This document shows positions 43,891-51,132 of a DNA stretch of 64,000 bases, in pieces. Position 1 is the stretch's first letter. Every line of letters begins with the position of its first letter. The notes under the pieces were generated by a model. It was not told the origin of the DNA, searched no databases, and saw only the letters and a list, made by a program, of their open reading frames with translations. The stretch is from Rugosimonospora africana (GTDB lineage Bacteria > Actinomycetota > Actinomycetes > Mycobacteriales > Micromonosporaceae), in the NCBI RefSeq assembly GCF_016862975.1, contig NZ_BONZ01000055.1, positions 1-64,000 of the forward strand, given 5' to 3'. Both the position numbers and the translations under genes were made by a program.

Positions 43891-45045
43891 GTGACCGTCG
43901 ACGACGCACCGGGATTCGCCGCCAGAGGCAGTGCTCGCGATCTGCTGCGCCTGGTCGCGACCGGTGCGGCGGAGAGCCGGGCGGATCTCGCCCGACTGTC
44001 CGGTCTGTCCCCGTCGACCGTTTCCCAGCGGGTCGAAACGCTCATCGGCGACGGGTGGTTGCGCGAGGTCGGCGAGGGCAAGTCGCGGGGCGGGCGGCGG
44101 CCACGCCACCTGGAGATCCCCGGCGACGGGGGAGTGATCGGCGCGATCGACCTGGGCGCGCACCACGCCCGGGTGGCCACACTCGACCTGTCCGGGCACG
44201 TGATCGCGTCGAAGTCGATGGCGGTCGAGGTGCACGACGGGCCCGAGCCGGTGCTCGGCAAGTTGCTCGCCGCGGTCACCGAGTTGGTCGGTTCGGGGAC
44301 CGGAGCGGCGTTGCGCGGCATCGGCGTCGGTGTCCCGGGGCCGGTCGAGCACAGCGCCGGCCGGATCGTGTCGCCGTCCCGGATGCCCGGGTGGAACGGC
44401 TTCGACGTGTACCGCTTCTGTACCGATCGCGTCGAAGTGCCGATAGCGGTGGACAACGACGCGAACCTGATGGCCCTTGGTGAGCACCGCTCGGCCCGCG
44501 CCGACCTTGACCACGCGGTATACGTCAAGGCCGGCACCGGCATCGGCGCCGGCGTCATCTCGGGCGGCCAGCTCTATCGCGGCGCACAGGGATCGGCCGG
44601 CGACATCAGCCACTGCCGGGTCGTCTCGGCCGACCCGGCGCCACTGTGCAGCTGCGGCAACACCGGCTGCCTGGAGGCGGTCGCGAGCGGTGCCGCGCTC
44701 GTCCAGGCGCTGGCCGAACGCGGGATACCGGTGACCAGCCCGGCCGATGTCATGCGGCTGGTCGACCACGGCGACCCGCACGCCACCGCGATCGTGCGCT
44801 CTGCCGGCCGGTACATCGGCGAGATCCTGTCCGTGGTGGTGAACTTCTTCAACCCGCAGGCGGTGTTCATCGGCGGCCTGCTGGCCGACTGCGAGCCGTT
44901 GCTGGCCAGCATGCGGGCCTCGCTGTACGAACGGTGCCTGCCGCTGGCCACTCAGACGCTGCTCATCGAGCGCCTGTCCACCGGCGTCGACGCGGGGATC
45001 CTCGGCGCCGCGCAGCTCATCATCGACCGCATCATCGAGAGCTGA
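43891..45045 (+). CDS. ROK family transcriptional regulator/sugar kinase-like protein
   Basis: 384 aa. N-terminal winged helix at about 15-65 (SRADLARLSGLSPSTVSQRVETLIGDGWLREV), then the ROK fold: GAIDLGAHHARVATLD, VPIAVDNDANLMALGEH, GTGIGAGVISGGQLYRG and the Cys-rich zinc motif CSCGNTGCLEAVASG. The HTH marks it as a repressor of the XylR/NagC type that senses a sugar. Leaderless-like GTG. Four bases separate it from the SDR gene. Confidence 0.9.
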   Translation: MTVDDAPGFAARGSARDLLRLVATGAAESRADLARLSGLSPSTVSQRVETLIGDGWLREVGEGKSRGGRRPRHLEIPGDGGVIGAIDLGAHHARVATLDLSGHVIASKSMAVEVHDGPEPVLGKLLAAVTELVGSGTGAALRGIGVGVPGPVEHSAGRIVSPSRMPGWNGFDVYRFCTDRVEVPIAVDNDANLMALGEHRSARADLDHAVYVKAGTGIGAGVISGGQLYRGAQGSAGDISHCRVVSADPAPLCSCGNTGCLEAVASGAALVQALAERGIPVTSPADVMRLVDHGDPHATAIVRSAGRYIGEILSVVVNFFNPQAVFIGGLLADCEPLLASMRASLYERCLPLATQTLLIERLSTGVDAGILGAAQLIIDRIIES

Positions 45046-45049
45046 GCCA

Positions 45050-45817
45050 ATGACAGTTCTGGACGCGTTCTCGCTGGCCGGCAAGGTCGCCGTGGTCACC
45101 GGCGCCAGCCGGGGCATCGGCCGGGCCCTGGCGCAGGCGCTGGGGGAGGCGGGTGCCGCGGTCGCGGTGACCGCCCGCACCGCCGAGCCGGCCCAGCGGG
45201 CCGCCGACGAGTTGCGGGCGGCCGGCATCAACGCGCTGCCGGTGAGCCTCGACGTCACGGATCCGGCCCAGGTCGACCGGATGGTCGAGCGGGTGAGTGA
45301 CGGGCTGGGCCCGATCGACGTACTGGTCAACAACGCCGGCATCAGCATCGGCCGGGCCGCCCTGGACACACCGGAGCAGGTGTGGCGCGAGGTGCTGGCC
45401 ACGAACCTGGACGGCGTCTGGTATTGCTGCAAGGCGGTCGGTGCGCAGATGGTGGCCCGGGGCTCCGGAAGCATCGTCAACGTCGGCTCGATGTCCGGCA
45501 TGATCGTCAACCGGCCTCGGTGGCAGCCGCCGTACCTGGCGTCGAAGGCCGCCGTGCACCAGCTGACCAAGGCGCTGGCGGCGGAGTGGGCGCCGCACGG
45601 GGTACGGGTGAACGCGGTGGCTCCCGGATACATCCTGACCGAGGCGTCACCGGTGGATCAGCCGGAGTACCGGGAGTGGTGCGTGGAACCGGCGGCGATG
45701 AAGCGCTACGGCCTGCCCGAGGAGTTGGGTCCCGCGGTGGTCTTTCTGGCCAGCCGGGCGTCCAGCTTCATGACCGGCTCCGTCGTGGTCATCGACGGCG
45801 GCTACACGTTGTTCTGA
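45050..45817 (+). CDS. Short-chain dehydrogenase/reductase (sugar or ketoacyl type)
   Basis: 255 aa. TGASRGIGRAL, NNAGISIG, Ser in VGSMSG and YLASKAAVHQ, C-terminal PEELGPAVVFLASRASSFMTGSVVVIDGGYTL. Close to gluconate 5-dehydrogenase/3-oxoacyl reductase types. In operon with a ROK regulator, so a sugar alcohol or sugar acid is a fair guess for the substrate. Its stop overlaps the start of the ECF gene (TGATG). Confidence 0.9.
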   Translation: MTVLDAFSLAGKVAVVTGASRGIGRALAQALGEAGAAVAVTARTAEPAQRAADELRAAGINALPVSLDVTDPAQVDRMVERVSDGLGPIDVLVNNAGISIGRAALDTPEQVWREVLATNLDGVWYCCKAVGAQMVARGSGSIVNVGSMSGMIVNRPRWQPPYLASKAAVHQLTKALAAEWAPHGVRVNAVAPGYILTEASPVDQPEYREWCVEPAAMKRYGLPEELGPAVVFLASRASSFMTGSVVVIDGGYTLF

Positions 45818-46833
45818 TGGACGGGCGGCTGCAGGAGTTCCGGGGCGACCTCACCGGGTACTGCTACCGGATGCTCGGCTGCCCGTTCGAGGCCGAGGAC
45901 GCGGTACAGGAGACCCTGGTGCGGGCCTGGCGGAACTTCGACCGGTACGACGACTGCCGCTCGCCGCTGCGGTCGTGGCTGTACGCCATCGCAACCAACG
46001 TCTGTCTCGACATGGTGCGCGGCGCCCGGCGGCGCGCCCGCGCCATGGATCTGTGCCCCGCGTCGCGGGCCGGCACGCCGCCGGGTGATCCTCTGCCCGC
46101 CAGCGCCTGGGTCCACCCGATCCCCGACAGCCGCATGCTGCCCGCGAACGGCGACCCGGCCGAGCCGGTCGCCGGGCGCGAGACGGTCCGCCTGGCGTTC
46201 ATCGCGGCGCTCCAGCTCCTGCCGCCCCGCCAGCGCGCCGTGCTGATTCTGCGTGACGTGCTGTGCTGGACCACCGCCGAAGTCTCGGGCCTGTTGAACA
46301 CCAGCGTCGTGTCTGTCACCAGTGCGTTGCAGCGCGCCCGGGTCAACCTGCGGGCGGCCGGCGTCACACCGGGCGGCCTCCCGGCGGTGCCGGCCGGGCA
46401 GCGGCGGCTGCTCGACCGGTACTGCGCGGCTTTCGCGGAGTACGACGTCGAGACGCTCGTGTCGCTGCTGCGCGAGGACGCCACCATGTCGATGCCACCG
46501 TTCGCCTGGTGGCTGCGCGGTCGCGAGGAGATCCGCCGTGCGCTGCTCGGCGCGGGGCGGCCCTCCGACGGCGTCCGGCTGGTGCCGACCGTGGCCAACG
46601 GCTCGCCCGCGTTCGGGCAGTACCGGGCGGCCGGACCGGACGGTGGGTACCGGCCGTTCGCGCTTGTCGTCCTCGAACTGTCCGGCGACCTGATCCGGGA
46701 CACCACCACCTACCTCGACGCCGAGCGGCTGTTCCCGCTGTTCGGCCTGCCGGCCGAGATCCCCGGTACCGGCAGCGACGAGTTCGCCGTCGCCGCGTCG
46801 CACCAGGGGAAAAGCGAACTGCGCATCAGCTAG
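45817..46833 (+). CDS. ECF sigma factor with SnoaL-like C-terminal domain
   Basis: 338 aa. Region 2 (CYRMLGCPFEAEDAVQETLVRAWRNF) and region 4 (LPPRQRAVLILRDVLCWTTAEVSGLLNTSVVSVTSALQRAR), followed by a ~140-residue SnoaL-type fold (RYCAAFAEYDVETLVSLLREDATMSMPPFAWWLRGREEIRRALL). This is the SigX5/ECF56-like layout, where the fused domain tunes activity in place of an anti-sigma factor. Coupled to the SDR gene by TGATG, an unusual partner. Stop overlaps the convergent protease gene by four bases. Confidence 0.87.
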   Translation: MDGRLQEFRGDLTGYCYRMLGCPFEAEDAVQETLVRAWRNFDRYDDCRSPLRSWLYAIATNVCLDMVRGARRRARAMDLCPASRAGTPPGDPLPASAWVHPIPDSRMLPANGDPAEPVAGRETVRLAFIAALQLLPPRQRAVLILRDVLCWTTAEVSGLLNTSVVSVTSALQRARVNLRAAGVTPGGLPAVPAGQRRLLDRYCAAFAEYDVETLVSLLREDATMSMPPFAWWLRGREEIRRALLGAGRPSDGVRLVPTVANGSPAFGQYRAAGPDGGYRPFALVVLELSGDLIRDTTTYLDAERLFPLFGLPAEIPGTGSDEFAVAASHQGKSELRIS

Positions 46834-47729
46834 CGGCCCGACGCGCCCTCGCGGCGGAGCGCGGTGGCGATTATCTCCGAGCTCGCGGCGTGCAGGGCCT
46901 GTGCCGCCGTCTGCCCCGTCGCGGCGAGATAGGTGTCGACCAGCCTGTTGCCGACGGCGTACCCGGCCCCGGTCGGCAACCCCACCGGAGTGACGCCGAA
47001 GCGCTCCGCGTTGGCGTCGCCGTGTACCCAGGCCGTGAAGTTCTGCATGCCGGTCACGTCGAGGCCGGACACCACCTTGGCGAAGACCGCCTCGTCGTGG
47101 AGGTGTGGCACGCCGATGCGGGTGTGGCCCAGTTCGTCGCCGTAGAGCTGGCGGGCGAACGCGTCGGCCAGCCCCTCGGAGACCACGTGCTCGCCGACCG
47201 TGACGGTCGCCGGGTTCCACACGACTCCGCCCGGGCTGTAGCGCAGGTTGTGGTTGAGCTCGTGCACCGCGGTGGCCTCCAGCCGTTCCAGGTTCTCGGG
47301 GAAAGGCCAGAGCGTGATCAGGATGTAGCCCGATATTCCGCCGTTTCCGGTGAGGCCGAGGCTGGGGCCCATGAAGTGAGCGTCGCCGGGGTCGCCGAGC
47401 ACGACCAGCACGGTGATGGCCGGGACCTCCAGCCCGGGCGTTGCCATCAGCTGCGCGGCAAGTGCGGCGTCAAGGGCCCCCTGTATCCGGTCCCAGGCCC
47501 CGGCCGCCGCCAGCGTCTCGAGTGCGTCGAGGCAACGCTCCTCGTCGCGGTCGAGGGGAAATCCGGACGCCCACCGGTGCATGGTCACCAGATCGACGTC
47601 TCCCGGGAAGAATCGGTACATGCCCTTCACGGGCTCGAGCATCGAACGCAGCATGGTGACCCGGTCCGCGGCCGGGGCCCGCAGGACTTGTTTCATTGCC
47701 GAGTAGCTGTCCAGCACGGTGATCGTCAT
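46830..47729 (-). CDS. DUF2268-type putative zinc protease
   Basis: 299 aa. The HExxH motif is ATAVHELNHNLRYSP, with a downstream Glu in VVSEGLADAFARQLYG, the gluzincin-like arrangement of the DUF2268 family. It has no signal peptide, so it is probably cytoplasmic. ATG 47729 follows closely on a strong sigma-70 type promoter with an embedded palindrome (47740-47768). The frame is open further upstream to 47918, across the AAATGTAAC boxes, which argues against the longer form. Confidence 0.82.
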   Translation of the reverse strand: MTITVLDSYSAMKQVLRAPAADRVTMLRSMLEPVKGMYRFFPGDVDLVTMHRWASGFPLDRDEERCLDALETLAAAGAWDRIQGALDAALAAQLMATPGLEVPAITVLVVLGDPGDAHFMGPSLGLTGNGGISGYILITLWPFPENLERLEATAVHELNHNLRYSPGGVVWNPATVTVGEHVVSEGLADAFARQLYGDELGHTRIGVPHLHDEAVFAKVVSGLDVTGMQNFTAWVHGDANAERFGVTPVGLPTGAGYAVGNRLVDTYLAATGQTAAQALHAASSEIIATALRREGASGR

Positions 47730-47739
47730 GTCGGCCGAC

Positions 47740-47768
47740 GCTAAACACTGACGCAACGTCAGGGTCAA
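47740..47768 (-). promoter_or_regulatory. Promoter with embedded palindrome, DUF2268 gene
   Basis: Read on the minus strand: -35 TTGACC (47763-47768), a 17-base spacer, -10 TTTAGC (47740-47745). The spacer ends contain the perfect palindrome CTGACG-ttg-CGTCAG (47748-47762). A bound repressor would cover the promoter core. The expected transcript starts only a few bases before ATG 47729. Confidence 0.65.
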
Positions 47769-47796
47769 CCCGAAAACGAGACGCATGCCCGGGAGA

Positions 47797-47858
47797 GAAA
47801 TGTAACCGGAAATGTAACCGGCTAGGCGGAAATGTAACCGATCCCGAGTTACATTTCC
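47797..47858. promoter_or_regulatory. AAATGTAAC box cluster, distal site
   Basis: Boxes AAATGTAAC at 47798-47806, 47810-47818 and 47830-47838, and the inverted box GTTACATTT at 47848-47856. The last two form AAATGTAAC-N9-GTTACATTT, the same 27-bp structure as at 48009-48035. Each lies in GGAAATGTAACCG-like context. Confidence 0.75.
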
Positions 47859-47881
47859 GCTGTACCGGCCGGGCGACCAGT

Positions 47882-48016
47882 GTGACCCTGGCCGGTTGGT
47901 GCCCGATCGCCCGGCCACGACCGGCCCTGCGAGCGGCCGAAATGCCCGGAGAATTCCGCCGATCGGAGCGGTTGCGTGGCGCGCTGGGCAATGTGACTTC
48001 GGTGCTGGAAATGTAA
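47882..48016 (+). CDS. Possible small ORF between the two box clusters
   Basis: GTG to TAA, 44 codons. It starts 26 bases after a TACATT in the distal box pair that could act as -10, and its last codons (GAA ATG TAA) lie inside the proximal box. No clear ribosome binding site or family. Reported only as a possibility. Confidence 0.2.
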   Translation: MTLAGWCPIARPRPALRAAEMPGEFRRSERLRGALGNVTSVLEM

Positions 48017-48035
48017 CTCGCCACCGGTTACATTT
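48006..48035 (+). promoter_or_regulatory. Promoter/operator of the AlbA_2 regulator gene
   Basis: AAATGTAAC (48009-48017), 9 bases, GTTACATTT (48027-48035). TGGAAA (48006-48011) can be the -35 and TACATT (48029-48034) the -10, with a 17-base spacer; GTG 48041 then lies six bases after the -10. Each operator half thus overlaps one promoter element. Confidence 0.7.
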
Positions 48036-48040
48036 GGCCG

Positions 48041-49477
48041 GTGGTCGACGACTTGAGTGATCTCGTCCGTACTCTCCGCGCCTCCGGCGGCGACACCACC
48101 GATGTCGAAGTCAAGTCCGCCGGCGGCGGGCTCCCGGCATCGCTCACCGCGTCGCTGAGCGCTCTGGCCAACCTTCCTGGCGGCGGCACCATCATTCTCG
48201 GGCTGGACGAGCGCGCCGGATTCCGGCCGGTCCGCCTGGCCGATCCCCAAACCCTCAAACAGGGGCTCGCCGCGAAAGCGCGCAGCTTCACGCCTCCGGT
48301 GCGACTCACGATCACCGACGGCATCGTGGACGGCGAGCCGGTCGTGGTCGCCCGAGTGCACGAATGCGATCTGTCCAACAAGCCCTGCCGGGTCACTTCG
48401 ACAGGGGACGCCTACATCCGCGGGTACGACGGGGATTTCCGGCTCTCGGATCTGGAAGTTCAGGGGTTCTTCTCGGCCAGGCAACCTCCCTTGTTCGATC
48501 GGAAGCCGGTCGACGGTGCCAGTGCCGATGATCTCGACCCCGATCTGGTCGCGTCGTACCTGGCGACCGTCCGCGAACGCGATCCCACCGGGCTCGGCCG
48601 GTTCTCCGACGACACAGAGCTGCTTCGCCGTGCTGGCGTCATCCTCGCCGGAGGACAGCCCACGGTCGCCGGCCTGCTTGCCCTCGGCCGACATCCTCAG
48701 CAGTTCTTCCCGCGTTACGTCATCCAGGCGTCCGCCGAGCCGCGGCCCGGCGATCCACCCGCCGTCCGTGCCCGCAATCAGGCCACCATCACAGGTCCGA
48801 TCCCGCGGATGCTGGACGCCGCCCTTGCCTGGGCACGCCGCAGCTTCGACACCGCCATCATCACGAATCCCGACGGCAGCGTGACGGACCAACCCGGCTA
48901 CCCGCTCATCGCGTTTCGGGAGGTCATCGCCAACGCCTTGATCCACCGCGACCTGGACCACTGGTCTCAGGCGTTCGCCGTCGAGGTCCGCCTACGCCAC
49001 GACCGGCTGGTCGTGACCAATCCCGGCGGTCTGTACGGCATCACCGTCGACAGGCTCGGCCACGACGCCATCACGTCCGCGCGTAACGCTCAGCTCATCG
49101 CGATCTGCCAGCATGTCCGCTCGCTCGACACCGGCGGGCGGGTCATCGAGGCTCTGGCCACCGGGATCCCCACCATCACCTCGGCGCTGGCAGACCAGGG
49201 GTTGCCGGCAGCCCAGTACATCGACGCCAGCATCCGGTTCACGGTCATTCTCCGCTCTGCGGTGGCCCGCCAGAAAACCACCGACCTCGGCTCCACAGAG
49301 GTCCGGGTCTACGAGGCGTTGAGGGACGAGCCCCGCACCGTCGCCGACCTGGAGGTCTCGCTGGCATTGACTGGGCCGAACATCCGCAAGGCGCTGCGCA
49401 GCCTGCGCGGGCACGGGTACGTGCGGCAGGACGGCGGCAAGGGCCGCACCACCACGTACCGGAGGGTCGACGGATAG
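48041..49477 (+). CDS. AlbA_2 (Schlafen-type) ATP-binding transcriptional regulator
   Basis: 478 aa. N-terminal AlbA_2 domain at about 15-130: DTTDVEVKSAGGGLPASLTASLSALANLPGGGTIILGLDE, AYIRGYDGDFRLSDLEVQ. The middle (about 180-370) resembles the HATPase_c_4 region of COG2865 proteins (FREVIANALIHRDLDHWSQAFAVEVRLRHDRLVVTNPGGLYGI). The C-terminus is a winged helix (EVRVYEALRDEPRTVADLEVSLALTGPNIRKALRSLRGHGYVRQDGG). Leaderless GTG. The promoter carries the AAATGTAAC pair, and a second pair faces the protease gene, so it probably regulates itself and perhaps the neighbour. Convergent with metG. Confidence 0.85.
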   Translation: MVDDLSDLVRTLRASGGDTTDVEVKSAGGGLPASLTASLSALANLPGGGTIILGLDERAGFRPVRLADPQTLKQGLAAKARSFTPPVRLTITDGIVDGEPVVVARVHECDLSNKPCRVTSTGDAYIRGYDGDFRLSDLEVQGFFSARQPPLFDRKPVDGASADDLDPDLVASYLATVRERDPTGLGRFSDDTELLRRAGVILAGGQPTVAGLLALGRHPQQFFPRYVIQASAEPRPGDPPAVRARNQATITGPIPRMLDAALAWARRSFDTAIITNPDGSVTDQPGYPLIAFREVIANALIHRDLDHWSQAFAVEVRLRHDRLVVTNPGGLYGITVDRLGHDAITSARNAQLIAICQHVRSLDTGGRVIEALATGIPTITSALADQGLPAAQYIDASIRFTVILRSAVARQKTTDLGSTEVRVYEALRDEPRTVADLEVSLALTGPNIRKALRSLRGHGYVRQDGGKGRTTTYRRVDG

Positions 49478-49481
49478 CCCC

Positions 49482-50978
49482 TCAGGCGTCGATGCGCGGA
49501 AACAGCGGCTCCGCCGGCGGAAGCAGCCCGCCGACCGGAGTGCACTGCGCCAGTACCCGGGCCGACGCGTCCGGCAGGAACGGCGCGAGCCGCTCGCCGA
49601 GGAAGCGGCACGCCTCGACCAGACCCGACAGGCAGTCGTTCAGCCGCTCGCTCGCGTACGGGTCGCCCGCACGCTCGGCCCGCGCCAGTTCCCAGGGGCG
49701 TTCCCGCTCGATGTACCGGTTCGCCTGCTCGACGATCGTCCACACCGCCGCGATCGCGCGCCGGAAATCCAGGTCCGCCAAGGCTTCCGCCACCACCTCG
49801 GGTACGGCGCGGCAGGTCTCCGGCAGGTCGCCGAGCACCCGCGCCGGGTCCGGCCGGCCGTCACGGTACCGGTGAACCATCGTCACCACCCGGTTGACCA
49901 GGTTTCCGATCCCGCCGGCCAGATCCTCGTTGGCGCGGCCGACCATCCGGGCGACCGTGAAGTCCGCGTCGCCGACCCGGGGCACCTCCCGCAGCAGCCA
50001 CCAGCGCACCGCGTCCGTCCCGTACCGGTGAACCAGCTCGACCGGATCCACCCGCGTGCCTGACGACTTGCTGATTTTCCGGCCGTCGACGGTGAGGTAG
50101 TCGTGCACCAGGATGTCGGTCGGCAGCGGCAGCCCGGCGGACAGCAGCATCGCCGGCCAGTACACCGCGTGGAAGCGCAGCACCCCCTTGCCGATCACGT
50201 GTACCCGCCGGTCCGCTCCGGCCCACCAGGTCTGGTAGGCGCGCTCGTCGCCGCCGTAGTCGAGGCTGGTCAGGTAGTTGCCGAGCGCGTCCCACCAGAC
50301 GTAGACGACCTGCCCGTCATCGCCCGGGACGCTGATGCCCCAGCCCCGCGCTCGGGCCTGCGAACGGGAGACGGAGAAGTCGCGCAGGCCGCCCTCGATG
50401 AAGGACAGCACCTCGTTGCGCCGGCCCGCCGGTTCGATCCGCAGCCGGCCGCACGCGATGGCCTCATGAATCCGGTCGGCGTATCGGGACAGCCGGAAGA
50501 ACCAGTTCTCCTCGGCGATCCGGGTGGGCGGGACCCGGTGCTCCGGGCAGCATCCGCCGTCGAGTTCGTCCTCGGTCAGGTAGTGCTCGCAGCCGACGCA
50601 GTACAGCCCCTCGTACCGGGCCCGGTACAGGTCCCCGGCGGCGGCGCAGGCGTGCCACAGCCGCCGTACGCCGGTTTCGTGGCGCGGGTCGCGGCTGGTG
50701 CGGATGAAGTCGTCACAGGACAGTGCGAGGGGTCCGCGGAGCGCGGCGAACGCCTCGGCGTTGCGGTCCACGAATTCCCGCACGGGTACGCCGGCCGCCT
50801 GCGCCGCCAGCACGTTCTTCAGCGAGTTGTCGTCGGTACCGGTCAGCAACCGCACCTCGTCGCCGCGCTGCCGATGGTGCCGGGCCAGCACGTCGGCCTG
50901 TACGGCTTCGAGGGCGAAACCCAGGTGCGGTGCGGCGTTGACGTACGGGATCGCGGTGGTCAGGTACACACGGGTCAT
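49482..50978 (-). CDS. metG: Methionyl-tRNA synthetase (class I), probably a second copy
   Basis: 498 aa. Charges tRNA-Met. The HIGH motif appears as PHLGF in VYLTTAIPYVNAAPHLGFALEAVQADVLARHH; the KMSKS loop is KISKSSG in YLTVDGRKISKSSGTRVDP. Between them a zinc knuckle is seen with CVGC and CCPEH, then WFFRLSRYADRI and the anticodon-binding helical domain. The PHLGF variant (Phe for the second His) occurs in MetRS paralogues of actinomycetes, hence the view that this is an extra enzyme, for example a target-modified, resistant one; a genome-wide check is needed. ATG with SD AGGAG seven bases upstream, itself within a regulatory leader (50979-51126). Confidence 0.9.
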   Translation of the reverse strand: MTRVYLTTAIPYVNAAPHLGFALEAVQADVLARHHRQRGDEVRLLTGTDDNSLKNVLAAQAAGVPVREFVDRNAEAFAALRGPLALSCDDFIRTSRDPRHETGVRRLWHACAAAGDLYRARYEGLYCVGCEHYLTEDELDGGCCPEHRVPPTRIAEENWFFRLSRYADRIHEAIACGRLRIEPAGRRNEVLSFIEGGLRDFSVSRSQARARGWGISVPGDDGQVVYVWWDALGNYLTSLDYGGDERAYQTWWAGADRRVHVIGKGVLRFHAVYWPAMLLSAGLPLPTDILVHDYLTVDGRKISKSSGTRVDPVELVHRYGTDAVRWWLLREVPRVGDADFTVARMVGRANEDLAGGIGNLVNRVVTMVHRYRDGRPDPARVLGDLPETCRAVPEVVAEALADLDFRRAIAAVWTIVEQANRYIERERPWELARAERAGDPYASERLNDCLSGLVEACRFLGERLAPFLPDASARVLAQCTPVGGLLPPAEPLFPRIDA

Positions 50979-51023
50979 CGATGCTCTCCTGTCGGCGAGG
51001 AGGCCCCGGAGCGCCGACTGAGG

Positions 51024-51059
51024 AAAACGCGTCGAGGCCCCGTCTGACGGAGCCTCGCG
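51024..51059 (-). terminator. Attenuator terminator in the metG leader
   Basis: On the minus strand, CGCGAGGCTCCG (51059-51048), loop TCAGA, CGGGGCCTCGACG (51042-51030) pair over 12 bp with one bulged A and one G-U; two bases later come TTTT (51027-51024). One of the few hairpins here with a T-run, placed between leader ORF and metG. Confidence 0.7.
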
Positions 51060-51078
51060 AATGTTCTCGTCGCGCGTG

Positions 51079-51126
51079 TCAGCCCCGTTGGCGGGGCATC
51101 ATGGCCTGGCGCGGCGAGCAAGTCAC
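51079..51126 (-). CDS. Leader peptide with tandem Met codons
   Basis: Sixteen codons, GTG to TGA: MTCSPRQAMMPRQRG. The GTG lies exactly six bases after a TAGCCT -10, so the mRNA is expected to begin at the start codon. Codons 9 and 10 are both ATG, followed at once by the region 1 arm of the leader hairpin. Ribosome stalling at these codons when Met-tRNA is scarce would expose region 2. Too short for homology; the call rests on position and structure. Confidence 0.6.
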   Translation of the reverse strand: MTCSPRQAMMPRQRG

Positions 51127-51132
51127 GCGACG

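Larger units (their letters stand above)
50979..51126 (-). ncRNA. metG leader RNA: candidate Met-responsive attenuator
   Basis: About 148-nt leader read on the minus strand. Region 1 GCCCCG (51092-51097) pairs with region 2 CGGGGC (51082-51087). Region 2, as ACGGGGCU (51081-51088), can instead pair with region 3 GGCUCCGU (51047-51054), eight pairs with two G-U. Region 3 is also the 5' half of the terminator (51028-51059). Later, CUCCU (50998-51002) can pair with the SD AGGAG (50986-50990). The 9-mer GAGGCCCCG (plus strand) occurs at 51034-51042 and 51000-51008, so region 3 has two possible partners. Region 1 directly follows two Met codons of a leader ORF. No T-box sequence (UGGnACC) is present. 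Confidence 0.65.

Noticed and set aside
47730-47918. Longer N-terminus of the DUF2268 protein
   Set aside because: The extension would be coded by promoter and operator repeats; a near-consensus promoter lies directly before ATG 47729.
47849-48961. 370-codon minus-strand frame opposite the AlbA_2 gene
   Set aside because: It crosses the operator region and has no recognisable domain, while the plus-strand frame has the AlbA_2, ATP-binding and winged-helix parts.
50979-51126. T-box riboswitch in the metG leader
   Set aside because: No UGGnACC T-box sequence or AG-bulge stem I pattern is seen; the leader ORF with Met codons explains the structure better.
50979-51126. SAM or other known methionine riboswitch in the metG leader
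   Set aside because: I could not match conserved core sequences of the SAM-I or SAM-II classes.
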